A model generated the notes under the pieces. That model did not search any database, had not been told where the DNA came from, and saw only the letters and a program-made list of their open reading frames with translations. A stretch of 15,226 nucleotides of DNA from Clavulina sp. PMI_390 (taxonomy: Eukaryota; Basidiomycota; Agaricomycetes; Cantharellales; Hydnaceae), in contig WIDE01000275.1 in assembly GCA_015039315.1 (NCBI GenBank), positions 1 to 15,226 of the forward strand, given 5' to 3'. The translations under genes were made by a program, and so were the position numbers. Shown here in pieces: positions 1 through 10,000 of the stretch (within the stretch, counting starts at the first letter, position 1; every line of letters starts with the position of its first letter).

Positions 1-397
1 CCTAACACGAGTGTTCGACCAAGCAAGTATATCAGGATCTTCTACCATAAGATAAATGTTTCGAGATCATCAACTCTTAGCACACATTTAAGGATGAGCC
101 TAAAATATTTCATGGCGGTTGAGGCCCACATTGAGTGTCTGAAGACTTCAACTGCTCAATGTGGGCCTCAACCGTTTGTAGCACGCGAACTCTGCCGTGC
201 TCTGAGCGATTTGTATAAGGAGTAATAAAATTTTGAGCGATATTCCAATCCCATTTTCGGACTTCATCTAGGTTTTGTGTACGTCGGGGACTGGGCGCTT
301 GCCGCCGCTACACATGTGTAAGGCGTCAACGAACATGGCTGTTCAAGTGTGTCCAACGAGCCAGAAGCTAACCACGTTATCATCAACTATTTGCCGG
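1..397. other. Non-coding left edge
   Basis: Apart from the hairpin at 116-174 I see no supportable gene here. Short open frames from about 275 overlap the start of the first PEBP-like pseudogene and read through its signal-peptide-like segment. They are not treated as separate genes. Confidence 0.4.
116..174. repeat. Perfect 20-bp inverted repeat (hairpin)
   Basis: The arms at 116-135 and 155-174 are exact reverse complements over 20 bp, with a 19-nt spacer. Two G-T wobble pairs could extend the stem on each side, and the spacer holds a small nested inverted repeat (140-144 against 146-150). No coding frame covers it. A transcript from either strand would fold into one long hairpin. It could be the core of a small inverted-repeat transposon remnant, a microRNA-like precursor or a cruciform site. 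No flanking target-site duplication is obvious, so the nature is open. Confidence 0.85.
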
Positions 398-1640
398 ATG
401 CCTGCTGTTGCTGCCATCTCAGCCATGCCAGTGTTCAGCTCGGTGGATGCTGCGGGTATGTAAGGCTCGTCACAAGTCGCCTTTGCGGCGAACATCTCAT
501 GGCTCCCGTCGCTTCTTTTTCAGACTTGAATCCTCTCGTCATACACGTCCTGATCTTTTGGAGCTCGCGCTCGTCAAGCGGCAGTTCATTGGCGCCGGGA
601 TTATTCCTGTTCGTGTAACACACGCTTCCTTGTTCGTTCCCGCTGCTCGCGCTCACGAACATGTTGATGCCCAAATCCTTCTCCTCTCTGTTTACGTTTC
701 TAAGACGTGACCATATCGCTCAGCCCTAATGAACTATTCAACACCAACCCCAACTCCACTGCTCCGATGTATGCGATTAGAGCCTAACCTTTAGCAGAGT
801 GACGACATACCTCCTAACATTCTGCGATTGTGCAGTATCTTCACCAAGCTTTAATGGAGAGCCCAGCTCAGAATCCGAGACTTGAAGCTCCCGACCGTTA
901 CCATTGCGTCAAACGGTACAGACTTTCCTTAGTGCTTTAGCCTCGTGCATATTCCTTTACCATCGCAAAGTGCGCTGTCCTCGTATGTGTCGGAAACCAC
1001 ACAGCTCCTGGATCCTATCAGGTATATTTCTCTATTGATACGGAGACGAGTCGACCTTTCTCATATTCAATTTTATTATCAATCGACCTCCATACCTCTA
1101 GGACAGTGACCTGGTCACCCAGCATGCCTTCAGTCAGTTGCATCGTCCGCTTCCCGCATTCACGCGCGTATCGTCATCGTTTTTCTGGCGGGGTCTCCAA
1201 CACATTAGCAGAAACTATTCCCTTCGTAGGGCGAGCGTGGGTTGCAGCACACTGAAATGGCTCCCAATGGCTCAACTCGCATGGGATTGACTCTGTGCGC
1301 GTAGTCCTGCTTCCGGCTCTGACCTCATCGTCTCACCATTTCACTGTCCCAGCAGCTGTCCGACCTCACTGTCCCATCTTCTTCCGCTCCCAACTCTGGT
1401 ATCCATGTTGACTTTGACACCGCTACTTTATCGGTCGAGATCACCAGTGCCATCAACACCACTATTACCCTTGTCGTCACGACGTCTGGGTGCTAGCTGC
1501 ACGGCGCCGACTCATCACCTTGCAATACGACGCGGTCTTAGAGCGGTGCTATGAAGGTTGACTTTGTCGCTGTCGGAGCCTCAGTCATGGGCCTGTTGGG
1601 AATGGCTGCTCTTGTTTCATGTGTTTCTCTGGGTAGAACC
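398..1640 (+). pseudogene. PEBP-like secreted protein pseudogene, copy 1
   Basis: This looks like a decayed gene of the phosphatidylethanolamine-binding protein family (secreted fungal type). An ATG at 398 begins an Ala-rich signal-like stretch, followed by a GT-AG intron at about 456-523. Next comes a segment reading LALVKRQFIGAGIIP, which resembles the family's N-terminal helix. Near 1306-1350 the reading PASGSD is followed by an HR motif only if one missing base after 1326 is allowed for; this matches the family's GSDxHRY signature. The chain continues as LSDLTVPSSSAPNSG, and a stop follows at about 1492. A hydrophobic VGASVMGLLGMAALV segment near 1572-1616 resembles a GPI-anchor tail. Stops and shifts between these pieces argue against a working gene. 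Copy 2 aligns along its length. Family call fairly sure, borders approximate. Confidence 0.6.
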
Positions 1641-2149
1641 TGTTGTTTCGCACTGGGGCGGGCTGTGTCATGCTGGTATCGTTATTTTTTGCACGTCACG
1701 CTCGATGGAGTCGTTGCTATCTTGTTTGCGCACGAACTGCCTCTGGCACCACCTCTACTGATCGATCTCACCGATAGGTGTACTCTGTGTGCTAGAGTTG
1801 AAATATCGCGCCAGAGTTAGGTGCTCCAACCAGTTTCCTTTTGAATTTATACCAGCATGTCCCTATCCACATCGACTTTGATAAACAAAAGAACCCGCAA
1901 GTTCAAGTAATGTTGATAGTCAGTGCGGACTTCCAGGTTCCTTTGGTGCAGTCGCTACCAAACTCTTCTCAATTGTATGTTCCCCATGAGATGATCAAGG
2001 CCAGCTTTTGTGACTCTTTATTTTGTGCTTGAATCAATCCTCGACTCAACCTCAATGGTGGTTGCAAGATCAGCTTGTAGGCTAGTCGCCTCGTGTTACG
2101 GGTCGTGTCGAGCGAGACGGAAAACGGGAAAACGCGTCAACGACGCACT

Positions 2150-2250
2150 GAGAGAGATCGAGCGGGGAGGACCAGAGGGAGTGGACGAGAGGAAGAAACG
2201 AGCGAGAGAGGAGATAGATGAGAAAAGAGAGAGGAAGAGACCGAGAAATC
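2150..2250. repeat. Purine-rich (GA) low-complexity tract
   Basis: About 100 bases on the plus strand are almost all A and G, made of irregular GAGA, GGAAGA and AGAGAG units with only scattered pyrimidines. It is imperfect, so it is an old or degenerate microsatellite rather than a clean one. Such polypurine tracts can adopt non-B DNA or exclude nucleosomes. No gene boundary is close enough to assign a promoter role. Confidence 0.7.
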
Positions 2251-2598
2251 GGACGGGTTCTGGGTTGGTTAATCGATGATGTCCATTATTCTCTAACCAC
2301 TTGTACATATACTGAAGCGTGTCTGTTGGCCGCCGATGCTATACTATAAGGTTTGACGCATAAGGCGGGGCACCCGACGATGCGGGGATCAAGCATACGA
2401 TGGGGTGACCGCTCGGCCGAAAGGTGGACGGCGCACTCGTCCGAATGAAGGTAAATGGCTCAAAGTCTATATTACTGAAGGTTAGGCGTTGCTGACGCGA
2501 AGGTCTTACATAGTTCTAGCTATATTCCTCATAAAGGGTAATATACGGGATGGAACTAAATATTAATCTTCGATCGGCACACCATACAACATCGGACC

Positions 2599-2787
2599 TT
2601 ATTCGGATGCCGCAATGATGTGAGAATAGTTGTCGAGATTAGATACACAGCCAGCTCCAGCTCTGATATATGAGCCTTCAGTGGTTCGTTGACAGGGAAT
2701 GCTCTGAGTAAATGAGTTTCTGCTACTTTCTTTGCGTAAAGCTTCAGGATTGAGCTCGCCAACTTCAGGTACAAAGCAATCCTTCAA
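2599..2787 (-). pseudogene. Coding-like remnant, unknown family
   Basis: A 62-codon minus-strand frame reads through segments such as CFVPEVGELNPEALRKES and GSYIRAGAGCVSNLDNYS. Upstream in the same frame, coding-looking stretches (for example VFIDQGPTAQPILWLSLP) are broken by TGA codons around 2800-2880. This pattern would fit the 3' part of a decayed gene, but I do not recognise the family. Chance is a real alternative. Confidence 0.2.
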
Positions 2788-3069
2788 ATATTTGTCGGAA
2801 GGTCAACCAACTTGCATGGCTGTGGGAAGTGATAGCCAGAGGATGGGTTGGGCTGTTGGCCCTTGGTCGATGAACACGACTGTTCAGAGTTGTTCGAATC
2901 CGATGCCGAGCCAAAACTGGGGCACCGCTCAAGATTTCGACACCCTCACCTCCATTTCGGCAATTATTGGTCAGGCAGATGAGGCTAGATCTAAAATAAA
3001 TTGCGCTGAGGTCCACGTAATTCGCCTGTCATAGAGAACCAGCCATCCTGTGGTTCTCTCTTCGCTCAA

Positions 3070-4375
3070 TGTCTCCCGCCATACGGTTGCTGCCGTCCCA
3101 ACCCTGGTTAGCCCAGTGTATACTACGGGTACGTGAAGACTCGCCGATCGAGTTGATTTTGTTGTCAATACCTCATTCTGCTCATTGCCTACTTCTAGAT
3201 TGGAACACCTCCGTGATACACGTTGCCTCTCTGGGGCTCGCACTGGTCGAGTAGTCTCCCATAAATGTCACGATTGCTCCTGTTAGCGTGGCTTTCCCTC
3301 TCTAATTCTGTTTCTCTCGCTCACCGACACGTTCCTGGTATCGATCTCTTTCGTTGTGATTTAGAATGCGGCTCTCTCGTTCAACCCCAATGGGCTGCTC
3401 ACCGTCAACTTTAACTCTACTGCTGCGACGTATGTGCTTGGAAACCTTGAAGTTGACAAACGGACGGGCGACCTCTTGGAGCTCTATAACTGCACCGTAT
3501 CTCCTCGACCCTAGCTCCCATGGAATTTCCATTCCAGAGCCTAAGATTTGAGGCTCTCGACCATTGCCGTCATGGGCATTACCAACGGTGCGTCAACCAG
3601 TATAATCTTCCCTTAGAGATTAATCCTCATCTCCATTCCTTGGCTGGGAGATCCACTGTCCTCATGATGGATGGAACTACTTCGATATTCGTCAGGTATT
3701 CTAGATTCGCATGCAGAAACGAGTGAACATTTCTCACAACCGATATTTGCCATGCCCAGACCTCTACTGCCTCTGGAACAAAACGCTTGTAGGTTATCGC
3801 GCCCTCACACAGAAGCGTCGTCAGCTGCCCTCATTTCGAACCTACAGTCATTGATCTCTCTGGTGGAGTCTCCGACACACCAGCAGCATCGATCCTCTTC
3901 GGGGGGCTCCCGTGAGTTCCAGTGCTCAGTAATAGCTCGTACTCGCTCAACTAACACGTCGCCTGTCGGTGTGTAGTCCTGGCCGGTCCCGAACTCCACC
4001 GCTACACAATCCTCCTTCACGAGCAGACTTCCAGCCTCATTGCTCCGCCTTCTCCCACCGTGCCGTCCACTTTGTTGCTCATATGATTGAGGGAGCCGTG
4101 TACATGTACGGCTCGTGATAATGCTCGTCTTACACATAACAGCCTGGCGCTGGCCTCGCTATCCCTCTCGCAGGTATCCACTTCACCGTTGAGGTTGGCA
4201 CCACCACTGTCACTGTTGAGAACACCAGCGCGACGGTGGGTAAATGTAGTGGTCTTGCAATCGCCTACCCCAAGCGGTCCATTGAAAGATGAAGATACCA
4301 AGAATCCATCAGAGCAAAATTCAACTATGATCTCTACTATCAGCAACAAGGCTGCGGGGAACTCCATCGCCTAGC
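3070..4375 (+). pseudogene. PEBP-like secreted protein pseudogene, copy 2
   Basis: This second copy of the phosphatidylethanolamine-binding-like gene has the same order and intron places as copy 1. A signal-like exon ends at 3128, and a GT-AG intron runs about 3129-3198. The next exon, LGLALVE, hits a TAG at 3252-3254. After another acceptor near 3364 comes LSFNPNGLLTVNFNSTAA, matching the family's FxPxxLLxVxF strand, then a TAG near 3511. Further on, VIDLSGGVSDTPAASILFG leads to an intron starting GTGAGT at about 3912. A clear family signature GPELHRYTILLHEQ follows near 3985-4026, then a TGA near 4086. The C-terminal piece AGIHFTVEVGTTTVTVENTS lies near 4170-4230. The HRY motif and the flanking pieces make the family call good. 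At least three in-frame stops show it is broken. Confidence 0.65.
4093..4114. repeat. 7-bp inverted repeat around a palindromic core
   Basis: GAGCCGT at 4093-4099 and ACGGCTC at 4108-4114 are reverse complements around an 8-nt loop, and GTACATGTAC inside is itself palindromic. It lies in the stop-containing, possibly intronic stretch of PEBP-like copy 2. Function unknown. Confidence 0.6.
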
Positions 4376-4519
4376 CAATGTTGAGCTTGGACTCGGACTC
4401 AGACCCTGCCTCCCACTCAGACCGACCCAAGGATGCGAGATATTTACCAATGTGGTGAAACTCTACGCCCTCTTGTTTTGAAGAGCATGTAAATACGCCG
4501 CCGATTGTCGCTAGGTTCG

Positions 4520-4790
4520 CAACTATGGACGGCTCCTACATGTTCCCTTTGGTTTCAAACCCTCCTCTTTAGCTATGACACTCCAGTACACGATCGAGAG
4601 GCCCGTTCCTATAATTATCTCATACGTTGGGGTCCACGTGAGAATCCAAAAAGGCTTGGACACCTAAGGCCTCGACTTCCACTACCGCATGCCAGGCAAG
4701 TCCAGTGTCAAATCGGAGGCCATACTGGTCTGCGAATGTGATGCATCACATAAAATGTGGCAAGTTTGAGTATACCGGCATCAATTTTTT
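4520..4790 (-). pseudogene. Relic of a third ankyrin-type NLR (C-terminal fragment)
   Basis: This is a fragment of a third member of the NLR array, corresponding to the last ankyrin repeats. On the minus strand, from about 4739 to 4573, one frame aligns without gaps to gene B. It reads FADQYGLRFDTG against FAHEHGVNMNTG, then VVEVEALGVQAFLDSHVDPN against AVEAEAVECVQALLALRVDPN, then NGPLDRVLECHS against KGPLDCALEYHS. A TGA interrupts it right after the DPNV, and a TAA follows the HS. Weaker DNA similarity to gene B continues on both sides, with a small insertion near 4745-4755. Kept details fit B better than A. Nothing N-terminal to this segment is seen, so the rest of the gene is gone or unrecognisable. 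It lies about 0.4 kb past the stop of gene A, in the same orientation as A and B. Confidence 0.88.
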
Positions 4791-5155
4791 CGCCTTTAGA
4801 AAGCTGCCAAGGGGAGCTTACCAGTTCATGTGCGGTTACGTCGAGTCATTCTCATTGCTAGGTCTCACAATACAGCCACTTTTATGAATATGCAACCTTT
4901 CGATCCAATAGTTGATTCATAACTCTACGACAAAAAACTAACTTTTTTACTTCAATGACAGCGGTACGTCACGGTAGAAAAATCAACTGATGTGCCCCTA
5001 TGGAAACTTTCGAGATTTTCGAGCAACTGCGACAAGGGATATGGCTATTAGCCGATTGAATTTGCCTCTTTGTGCCAGCAACGTTCGGAAAATGGAAATG
5101 CGAAGAAAAATATGAGAAACATTGATAACCACATTGATCGGGTACAGATATGATT
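4791..5155. other. 3' flank of gene A
   Basis: This stretch lies between the NLR relic and the stop codon of gene A and should hold the 3' untranslated region and poly(A) site of A. I see no AATAAA hexamer on the minus strand and no supportable gene. Confidence 0.4.
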
Positions 5156-8100
5156 CTACCACCACGCTCCGTATTCATTGTCGGATTCGTCTGAGAAGGA
5201 TCCGTGTGAGGAAGATCTTGATAAGGGGATGGAACGGGGTATTACATGATGCAGTTCTCCCCCGTACTGCTCAAGGAGCTCATAGATGCGCTGCTGCTCT
5301 TGGCTGGGATGGTGTCTTCGGGCTGCCTGTTTAAAGCTCTTTTTCGTGTAGAGCACCGTGGCGTTAGGATGAGACTGTGGATGAAATTCGAGCGCACAAT
5401 CAAGAGGCCCTTTTCCATCTTCGTTACACATGTTGGGGTCCACATGAAGCTCCAGAAGAGCTTGAACGCACTGAACGGCCTCCTTTTCTACCGCCCAGAA
5501 CAAAGGACGTCCAGTGTTCATGTTAACACCATATCGCTTTGCACATGTGCTAATGAATGAAGCATCAGAAGTCGCACAAGCGTATTCTACTATGTAGTCG
5601 GCGGTAGTTCGGCCCTCCTTGCTTTGAGTCTCTGGATCTGCGCCATAGTCGAGAAGCATTTCAAAGCTTTCTACAGGTAGATTGCTGATGAAGGAGCTGT
5701 GGCAGAGGAATTGTCCAAGCGGAGACTCGCCGGTCGAATCACCGGCAGAGAGGAAGTCTGGAAGGCTTGGGGCTGTGGCCAACAGCTTCTTCGTTGCAGT
5801 TCTACACTCTGCTGCGAACCACCAAGCTGAGGAAGCCGGCCAGAAAAGGGAAACGTTGCACTCTTGGGCGAATCCCCGAGATTCCGTAACCACATCAGGG
5901 AGTCGTCCTCCGGGAATCAAAAGGTGTAGGATCGTGCAGCTCTCACTCTCAGACCCAACGTTTTGAAGTGCCCATGAGGTATTGCCTTCGAGGAGTACAT
6001 CCATCATCGACATATCCCCGATACATGCGGCATGACAAAGGGGTGTCCATCCCATCATGTCTTGCGCATTCCGGATGTCTGTGCCCGAACTTCCGTGTTT
6101 GTCGAGATTATCAAGTTCGATAAGGCGTCTGACATCATTGAGCGAGCCAATGCGAACAGCCCAATGAATCGGTAGGTCTTGCCCAACTGGTTTTATCTCA
6201 ATGACCTCCTGCGCAGCGCTCTTCCGGGGGTCATATGGGGATAATGTGTCCACGCCCCGTCGAACCGCCCAGCTATCAAAGGAAGTTGACTCTGGGCTGA
6301 GGAAGTGAGCCAGCGCAGGAGAAATCAACGAATAATGAGACATAGCTGATTTCGCGTGTATGAACCACGACTCATCACAGTACTTTCCAATGTTTGGAAG
6401 TTTCTTACGGTTCTTATCGTCTAGAGCACTCAACGATATGATTAATGCCGTGCTATGTGCTTTTTCCCGAGAGGTGCTAAATGCAGCAAGAACATCGTCG
6501 CGAGCCTGGGATGTCTGGCCGCGCAAGCTCATAGGTTCCGATAGCAGGTATTCTTGAACGGTAAAGTGGATGAAACTAACTTCACCATGTGGTCCACGTC
6601 GAAGTAAGCTGCTAGGGAGGAGCTTGAAAATGTCGACAGAGTTATGAATATATCGAGTTTCTTCTAGATTATCCGCAGTTATACTCTCCAGGGAGAGGCA
6701 CGATGGCCGCTCATCAATAAAGTCAAGATCGAAGAGAAAGATATCTCCAATCTCCTTCTCAGAGAGGGGGCGTGCAGCAGAGATGATGCATTCGAGTATT
6801 GTGCGCACGGTCCTTTGGCGGCTATCGTCAATGCTTTTCAGAACCCGGGCATAGGTCCCCTTCAGTGTGCGTGGGAGTTTCGGGAGGTTTCTGCGAGCGT
6901 CATGCTCGGAACACCTCATGAGTTGTTCAAGCTGGAGTTGGACCCAAAGAAACCTATGCATTCCATATGTAAGCCTTATATTTTATAGTAATAAGTACCT
7001 CAAATACGAAAGGAAAAACCCACATCGAATCAGACCTGGCAAGTAGCTCATTCTCAACCTCCCTTGTGAAGTTTGAAGACCACCCTAGTCCCTTGAACTT
7101 CTTGCTTGCGAGCTCAGCACGGATAAAATTTCTAAGAGTGTTGAGGTGTTCTTCACGCTCCCCCAGTTGTAGCCGTTCGATTACGGCACGGTTAACATGA
7201 TTGTCTAATGTCCAGAGTGCTTCTTCGATATCGGGCTCCGGACGACTCGTGACGAATATTTGAAGATTTCCGCTTCCGGAAGACCAATTCCTGGAGAGTC
7301 TTTGAAGCAGTGGAAGGAGTGATTTAGCGCGCTCGCTCTCCCAGCACTCGTCAATGGCATCGATAGCAAGGAATTTTGCGCCAGGAGTATCTATCATGGA
7401 CCACAACAATGTCTCGAGCTCGCTCTCCGACGCATTTCGTTTGCGTTTCTCCAGTGACCTAAGCAGCTCTTTGCAGCTCGCCGAGCTCTCGCCAAAACTT
7501 TGTACGATAGAGGCCAGGAAGTTCCGGTAATTTTGTTTGGCCTCGTCCCTGTAGTCGAAATAGAAGAATGCGAAAGCAGCCAATGAAGTTGATGGATCTT
7601 GTTTGAGGTAGTCGACGACTCGAGAGCTTTCACATGAAAGTCATTACAGGCTAAGAAACGAGATTAAAATTAACTTACAATAGGACACTCTTCCCGACAC
7701 CCGCTATTTTTATTTTTCGGGAGGGGCGGGGGGAAAAAGGGTTCGATATTACCCTGATGGGAGAGCGGGTAGGAGCAACGCACCACTTGCCGAGAGCCAA
7801 AAGAAACCAGAGGGATCAACGACCCATTTCCGAAACTCCGGGAGATTTAGTAGCCACTGGCCATGTTCTGGTACTGTGGAGCCTTGCTTTCGGCGTTCTT
7901 CTTGATTTTCGTCAGGGTCTGGTGCTGCAAGCCACGCACTGTCTTGCTGCTTTGCTGCATGATTATCGGCAAGTGGATACCAGAGACCAGAACATAACAT
8001 AAATACCTTGTCTCTCGTTCAACGAATATGTGTTCCGCAGATCTATCCAACAGGAACGGTTTTTTGGCTCAAGTTGCTTGTTGGGTAAGTATCGAGCCTC

Positions 8101-8987
8101 ACTCACTCTTTGTCGAAGAGGCCATTATCTCCGTAGCCACAGTCTGCTGTATACGGCGTCCTAACTCTCCAAATTTAGAAAGAGCATCCTGGATCTCTGT
8201 ATTTCCTGTAGCAGACGAAATAAGGTCGTCTGAAGAACAACATGATGTGAGCTAACGACCACAACAAGATCTACTTCAACTCACAGCTACGAACGATCCA
8301 AACCTTCATTTTAGTCATCCATTTAGACTCTCGGTGCACAGAATTGCTGTATCGAATATAGAATCCAAGGATAATGAGGACCTGGGATAGTGCCTGGATA
8401 TAAAGCTTCCGAAGCGCAGGGGTAATGGCGTCAGCATCGGAGAGAATTTGAAGACGAGAAAAAACATCTTGAATTTGCTCGAGCACACCAGTGAGGTGAT
8501 CGTATACCTGAGAAACACCATCGATCGCCTATCGCAAAGAGATAAAGTTCGTGGGACTTGATTGAAAAGCCAAATGTTATATGAACCTTTAGAAGAGTAG
8601 CAACTGCCACGAATATCGCCTTTCCCCCAGGTACGCCAGCCTAATTGAGCTTCCATGAGTTTGAAAATCCGATATAAGAATATTTTCACCTACAAACGAC
8701 ACAAACTCTCCCAGAGGCTCGACAATCGCGTTTAATCCACGAAGGAGAGGTTTGAATGCACTTCGTATAGACTGACCCTTCTTGCGAAACGTCTTGAGGT
8801 CTGTCCCATGTGCTTCCAAAGCGGCCTCAATCCTATCTATCGAGGTGCCATCGGCTAGCGTTTCGGCTAGTTTGGTGTCTTTAAGGTTCGTATTTGCGGA
8901 TTCCTCAAAGGTCGAGATGGCATCCTTCCATATTTTTTTCAAGTTATCTTTGGCTTCCTGGTCCGGAAGAGAGAAGTCTGCAGACAT
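5156..8987 (-). CDS. Goodbye-NACHT-ankyrin NOD-like receptor (gene A, intact)
   Basis: Fungal NLR of the STAND class, inferred to be a cytosolic nucleotide-driven switch in non-self recognition and programmed cell death. Exons: 8987-8694, 8640-8587, 8528-8285, 8229-8107, 8042-8007, 7954-7784, 7703-7679, 7626-7024, 6953-5156; joined they give 3348 nt (1115 aa) with no stop. Residues about 1-140 match the fungal STAND N-terminal Goodbye domain (KIWKDAISTFEE near 18). A linker with GQWLLNLPEF leads to the NACHT domain. Its Walker A is SASAGVGKS (305-313), Walker B is FLAIDAIDE (401-409), and a sensor-like VTSRPE lies at 441-446. FLWVQLQLEQL (518-528), LPRTLKGTYARVL and FIHFTVQEYLLS (643-654) belong to the winged-helix side. 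Degenerate ankyrin repeats fill about 774-1050, followed by a Ser-rich acidic tail. The start is chosen by the A at -3, the TATA box and homology to gene B. Exon joins are predicted, but every intron is matched in gene B. Confidence 0.92.
7719..7741 (+). other. Potential G-quadruplex motif inside intron 6 of gene A
   Basis: Four guanine runs (3, 4, 6 and 3 long) separated by 1, 1 and 5 bases sit on the plus strand, which is the template strand of gene A. The transcript side is therefore C-rich. The motif lies in the 80-nt intron 6, which splits the Walker A coding sequence. The matching intron of gene B is 52 nt and lacks it. Confidence 0.6.
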
Positions 8988-9082
8988 TTTGGAGAGATGT
9001 GGGTGTCTTCCTCGCAATCCTAAGCCTAGCGCGATATGGTCAACTGATGGGTAGATCTGAAGAGGGGAACAATCAAACCCGA

Positions 9083-9090
9083 CTTATATA
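9083..9090 (-). promoter_or_regulatory. TATA box of gene A
   Basis: TATATAAG on the minus strand lies about 100 nt before the ATG at 8987. With the usual 25-35 nt TATA-to-start spacing, transcription would begin near 9055-9065 and give a short leader of about 70 nt. No comparable box is seen in front of gene B. Confidence 0.55.
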
Positions 9091-9230
9091 CTGCACAGCA
9101 AATAAAAAAAATCTGAGATCAGGAGTGAGAGCTCCGTTCCATTCGTGACCATTTATTAATCCAAATGCGTCAGAATATGCAGAACACCGCCCCCCTTTTG
9201 GACGGGGTGGTCACTTGAAGCTGCCCAGCG

Positions 9231-9288
9231 GGCCCGGGTACGTCGACACATAGAGTACGTTGCGCATGTCGCAGCACCCACCCGGGCC
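9231..9288. repeat. GC-rich inverted repeat upstream of gene A
   Basis: GGCCCGGGT (9231-9239) and ACCCGGGCC (9280-9288) are reverse complements with a 40-nt spacer. They lie about 140-205 nt upstream of the gene A TATA box. Could be a regulatory dyad or a small element scar. Confidence 0.6.
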
Positions 9289-9423
9289 GATAGCCTGCAG
9301 GACTTCTTTGATGACGAATGCTGTGGTCTTATGATTTTCTCATTGCATGATAATTATTGCTTCGGGATCGATTGTCCGTCTAAATGCGATGTAATTTGTT
9401 CAGAAATCCAGTTATTGTGGAGA

Positions 9424-9435
9424 CAAGCTAGCTTG
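9424..9435. repeat. 12-bp perfect palindrome
   Basis: CAAGCTAGCTTG reads the same on both strands. It lies in the A-B spacer about 440 nt upstream of the gene A start. Function unknown; chance is possible. Confidence 0.6.
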
Positions 9436-9465
9436 CGTGACTATGGATTATTTATGCCTTGACAG

Positions 9466-9672
9466 TCATTCATCCATTTGCCTCGAAACTGATGCGTTCA
9501 AGGTGGGTTGAGATCTACATGATTTAGCAACTCGAACATGTTCAGGGCCGCCTGATCTCGCCTCCGCCACTCTCATATCAGTCATCATCATAGATATTAT
9601 GTTATCGAAATCCAGGGCGAGGAAATCCTTAACTTGGGAGGACGAAACCCCGGACGTCTGTTCCTCCATCAC
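9466..9672 (-). CDS. Small ORF, unproven
   Basis: This 68-codon frame starts with two ATG codons (MMEEQTSGVSSSQVKDFLAL) and is rich in acidic residues, Met and Ser. It ends in QMDE. No domain, signal peptide or membrane segment is visible. Its size and a Glu-His pair recall basidiomycete pheromone precursors, but there is no C-terminal CaaX box in this or a nearby frame. It may be spurious. Confidence 0.15.
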   Translation of the reverse strand: MMEEQTSGVSSSQVKDFLALDFDNIISMMMTDMRVAEARSGGPEHVRVAKSCRSQPTLNASVSRQMDE

Positions 9673-10000
9673 CCTACTGTGAACATCGTGCTGGCTGAAT
9701 TATGGGAGGTAACAGACGCTACTATTCAAATGGGCTTATAGCAATAACTTCAATGGCTTCCACAACAACCTTGCAAGAAGGGGGAGCGGTTTCCCACTAT
9801 TATGGGAAATCTACAACGTTCGTTGGGTCTGCACTGGGGATTTTTGGTTTTTGTGTCTCTGATTCTTGAATAGCGTAGTGTCCACATCAAATATATTCAA
9901 GAGATGAATACGTTAAGAAATAATCCAATAATAAATGTCCATGACACCGCACTTCGTATCGAGACTCTGGAAGACCAGATTTGCCAGCGATACCTCATAT

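Larger units (their letters stand above)
1650..3060. other. Interval between PEBP-like pseudogenes
   Basis: No intact gene is supportable here. The stretch contains the purine-rich tract at 2150-2250 and a minus-strand coding-like frame at 2599-2787. At 1862-1884 a short string encoding PIHIDFD resembles GIHVDFD in PEBP-like copy 1 (about 1402-1422), so a small duplicated scrap may be present, but the match is too short to be sure. Confidence 0.35.
8988..10000. other. Spacer between gene B and gene A
   Basis: About 1 kb separates the stop of the gene B region from the start of gene A. It holds the gene A promoter (TATA at 9083-9090) and a GC-rich inverted repeat (9231-9239 with 9280-9288). 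It also has a 12-bp palindrome at 9424-9435 and a 7-bp stem with a 6-nt loop at 9790-9809. A 68-codon minus-strand frame (9466-9672, acidic and Met-rich) is the only open frame of note. I do not recognise it and treat it as unproven. Confidence 0.5.

Noticed and set aside
1551..1820. Independent 89-codon gene with a hydrophobic N-terminus
   Set aside because: Its hydrophobic part sits where the GPI-like tail of PEBP-like copy 1 is expected, and the rest has no coding character.
2891..2901. tRNA-like B box (TGTTCGAATCC)
   Set aside because: The bases on each side do not form a T-stem, and no matching A box or acceptor stem is found at the right distance.
5156..5966. Plus-strand open frames over the gene A ankyrin exon (for example 5246-5560 and 5682-5966)
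   Set aside because: They lie antisense to a well-supported 1.8-kb coding exon and show no domain content; they are shadow frames.
8589..8694. Exon 1 of gene A reading through to a stop after GENILISDF
   Set aside because: Gene B has a clean intron at the same place, and splicing at 8693/8641 joins SF to AGVPGGKAIFVAVATLLK, which matches gene B.
9466..9672. Mating-pheromone precursor in the A-B spacer
   Set aside because: Size and an internal Glu-His pair fit loosely, but the C-terminus has no CaaX prenylation box in this or the adjacent frames.
9790..9809. Stem-loop terminator after gene B
   Set aside because: The 7-bp stem is short, and intrinsic hairpin terminators are not how fungal mRNA genes end.
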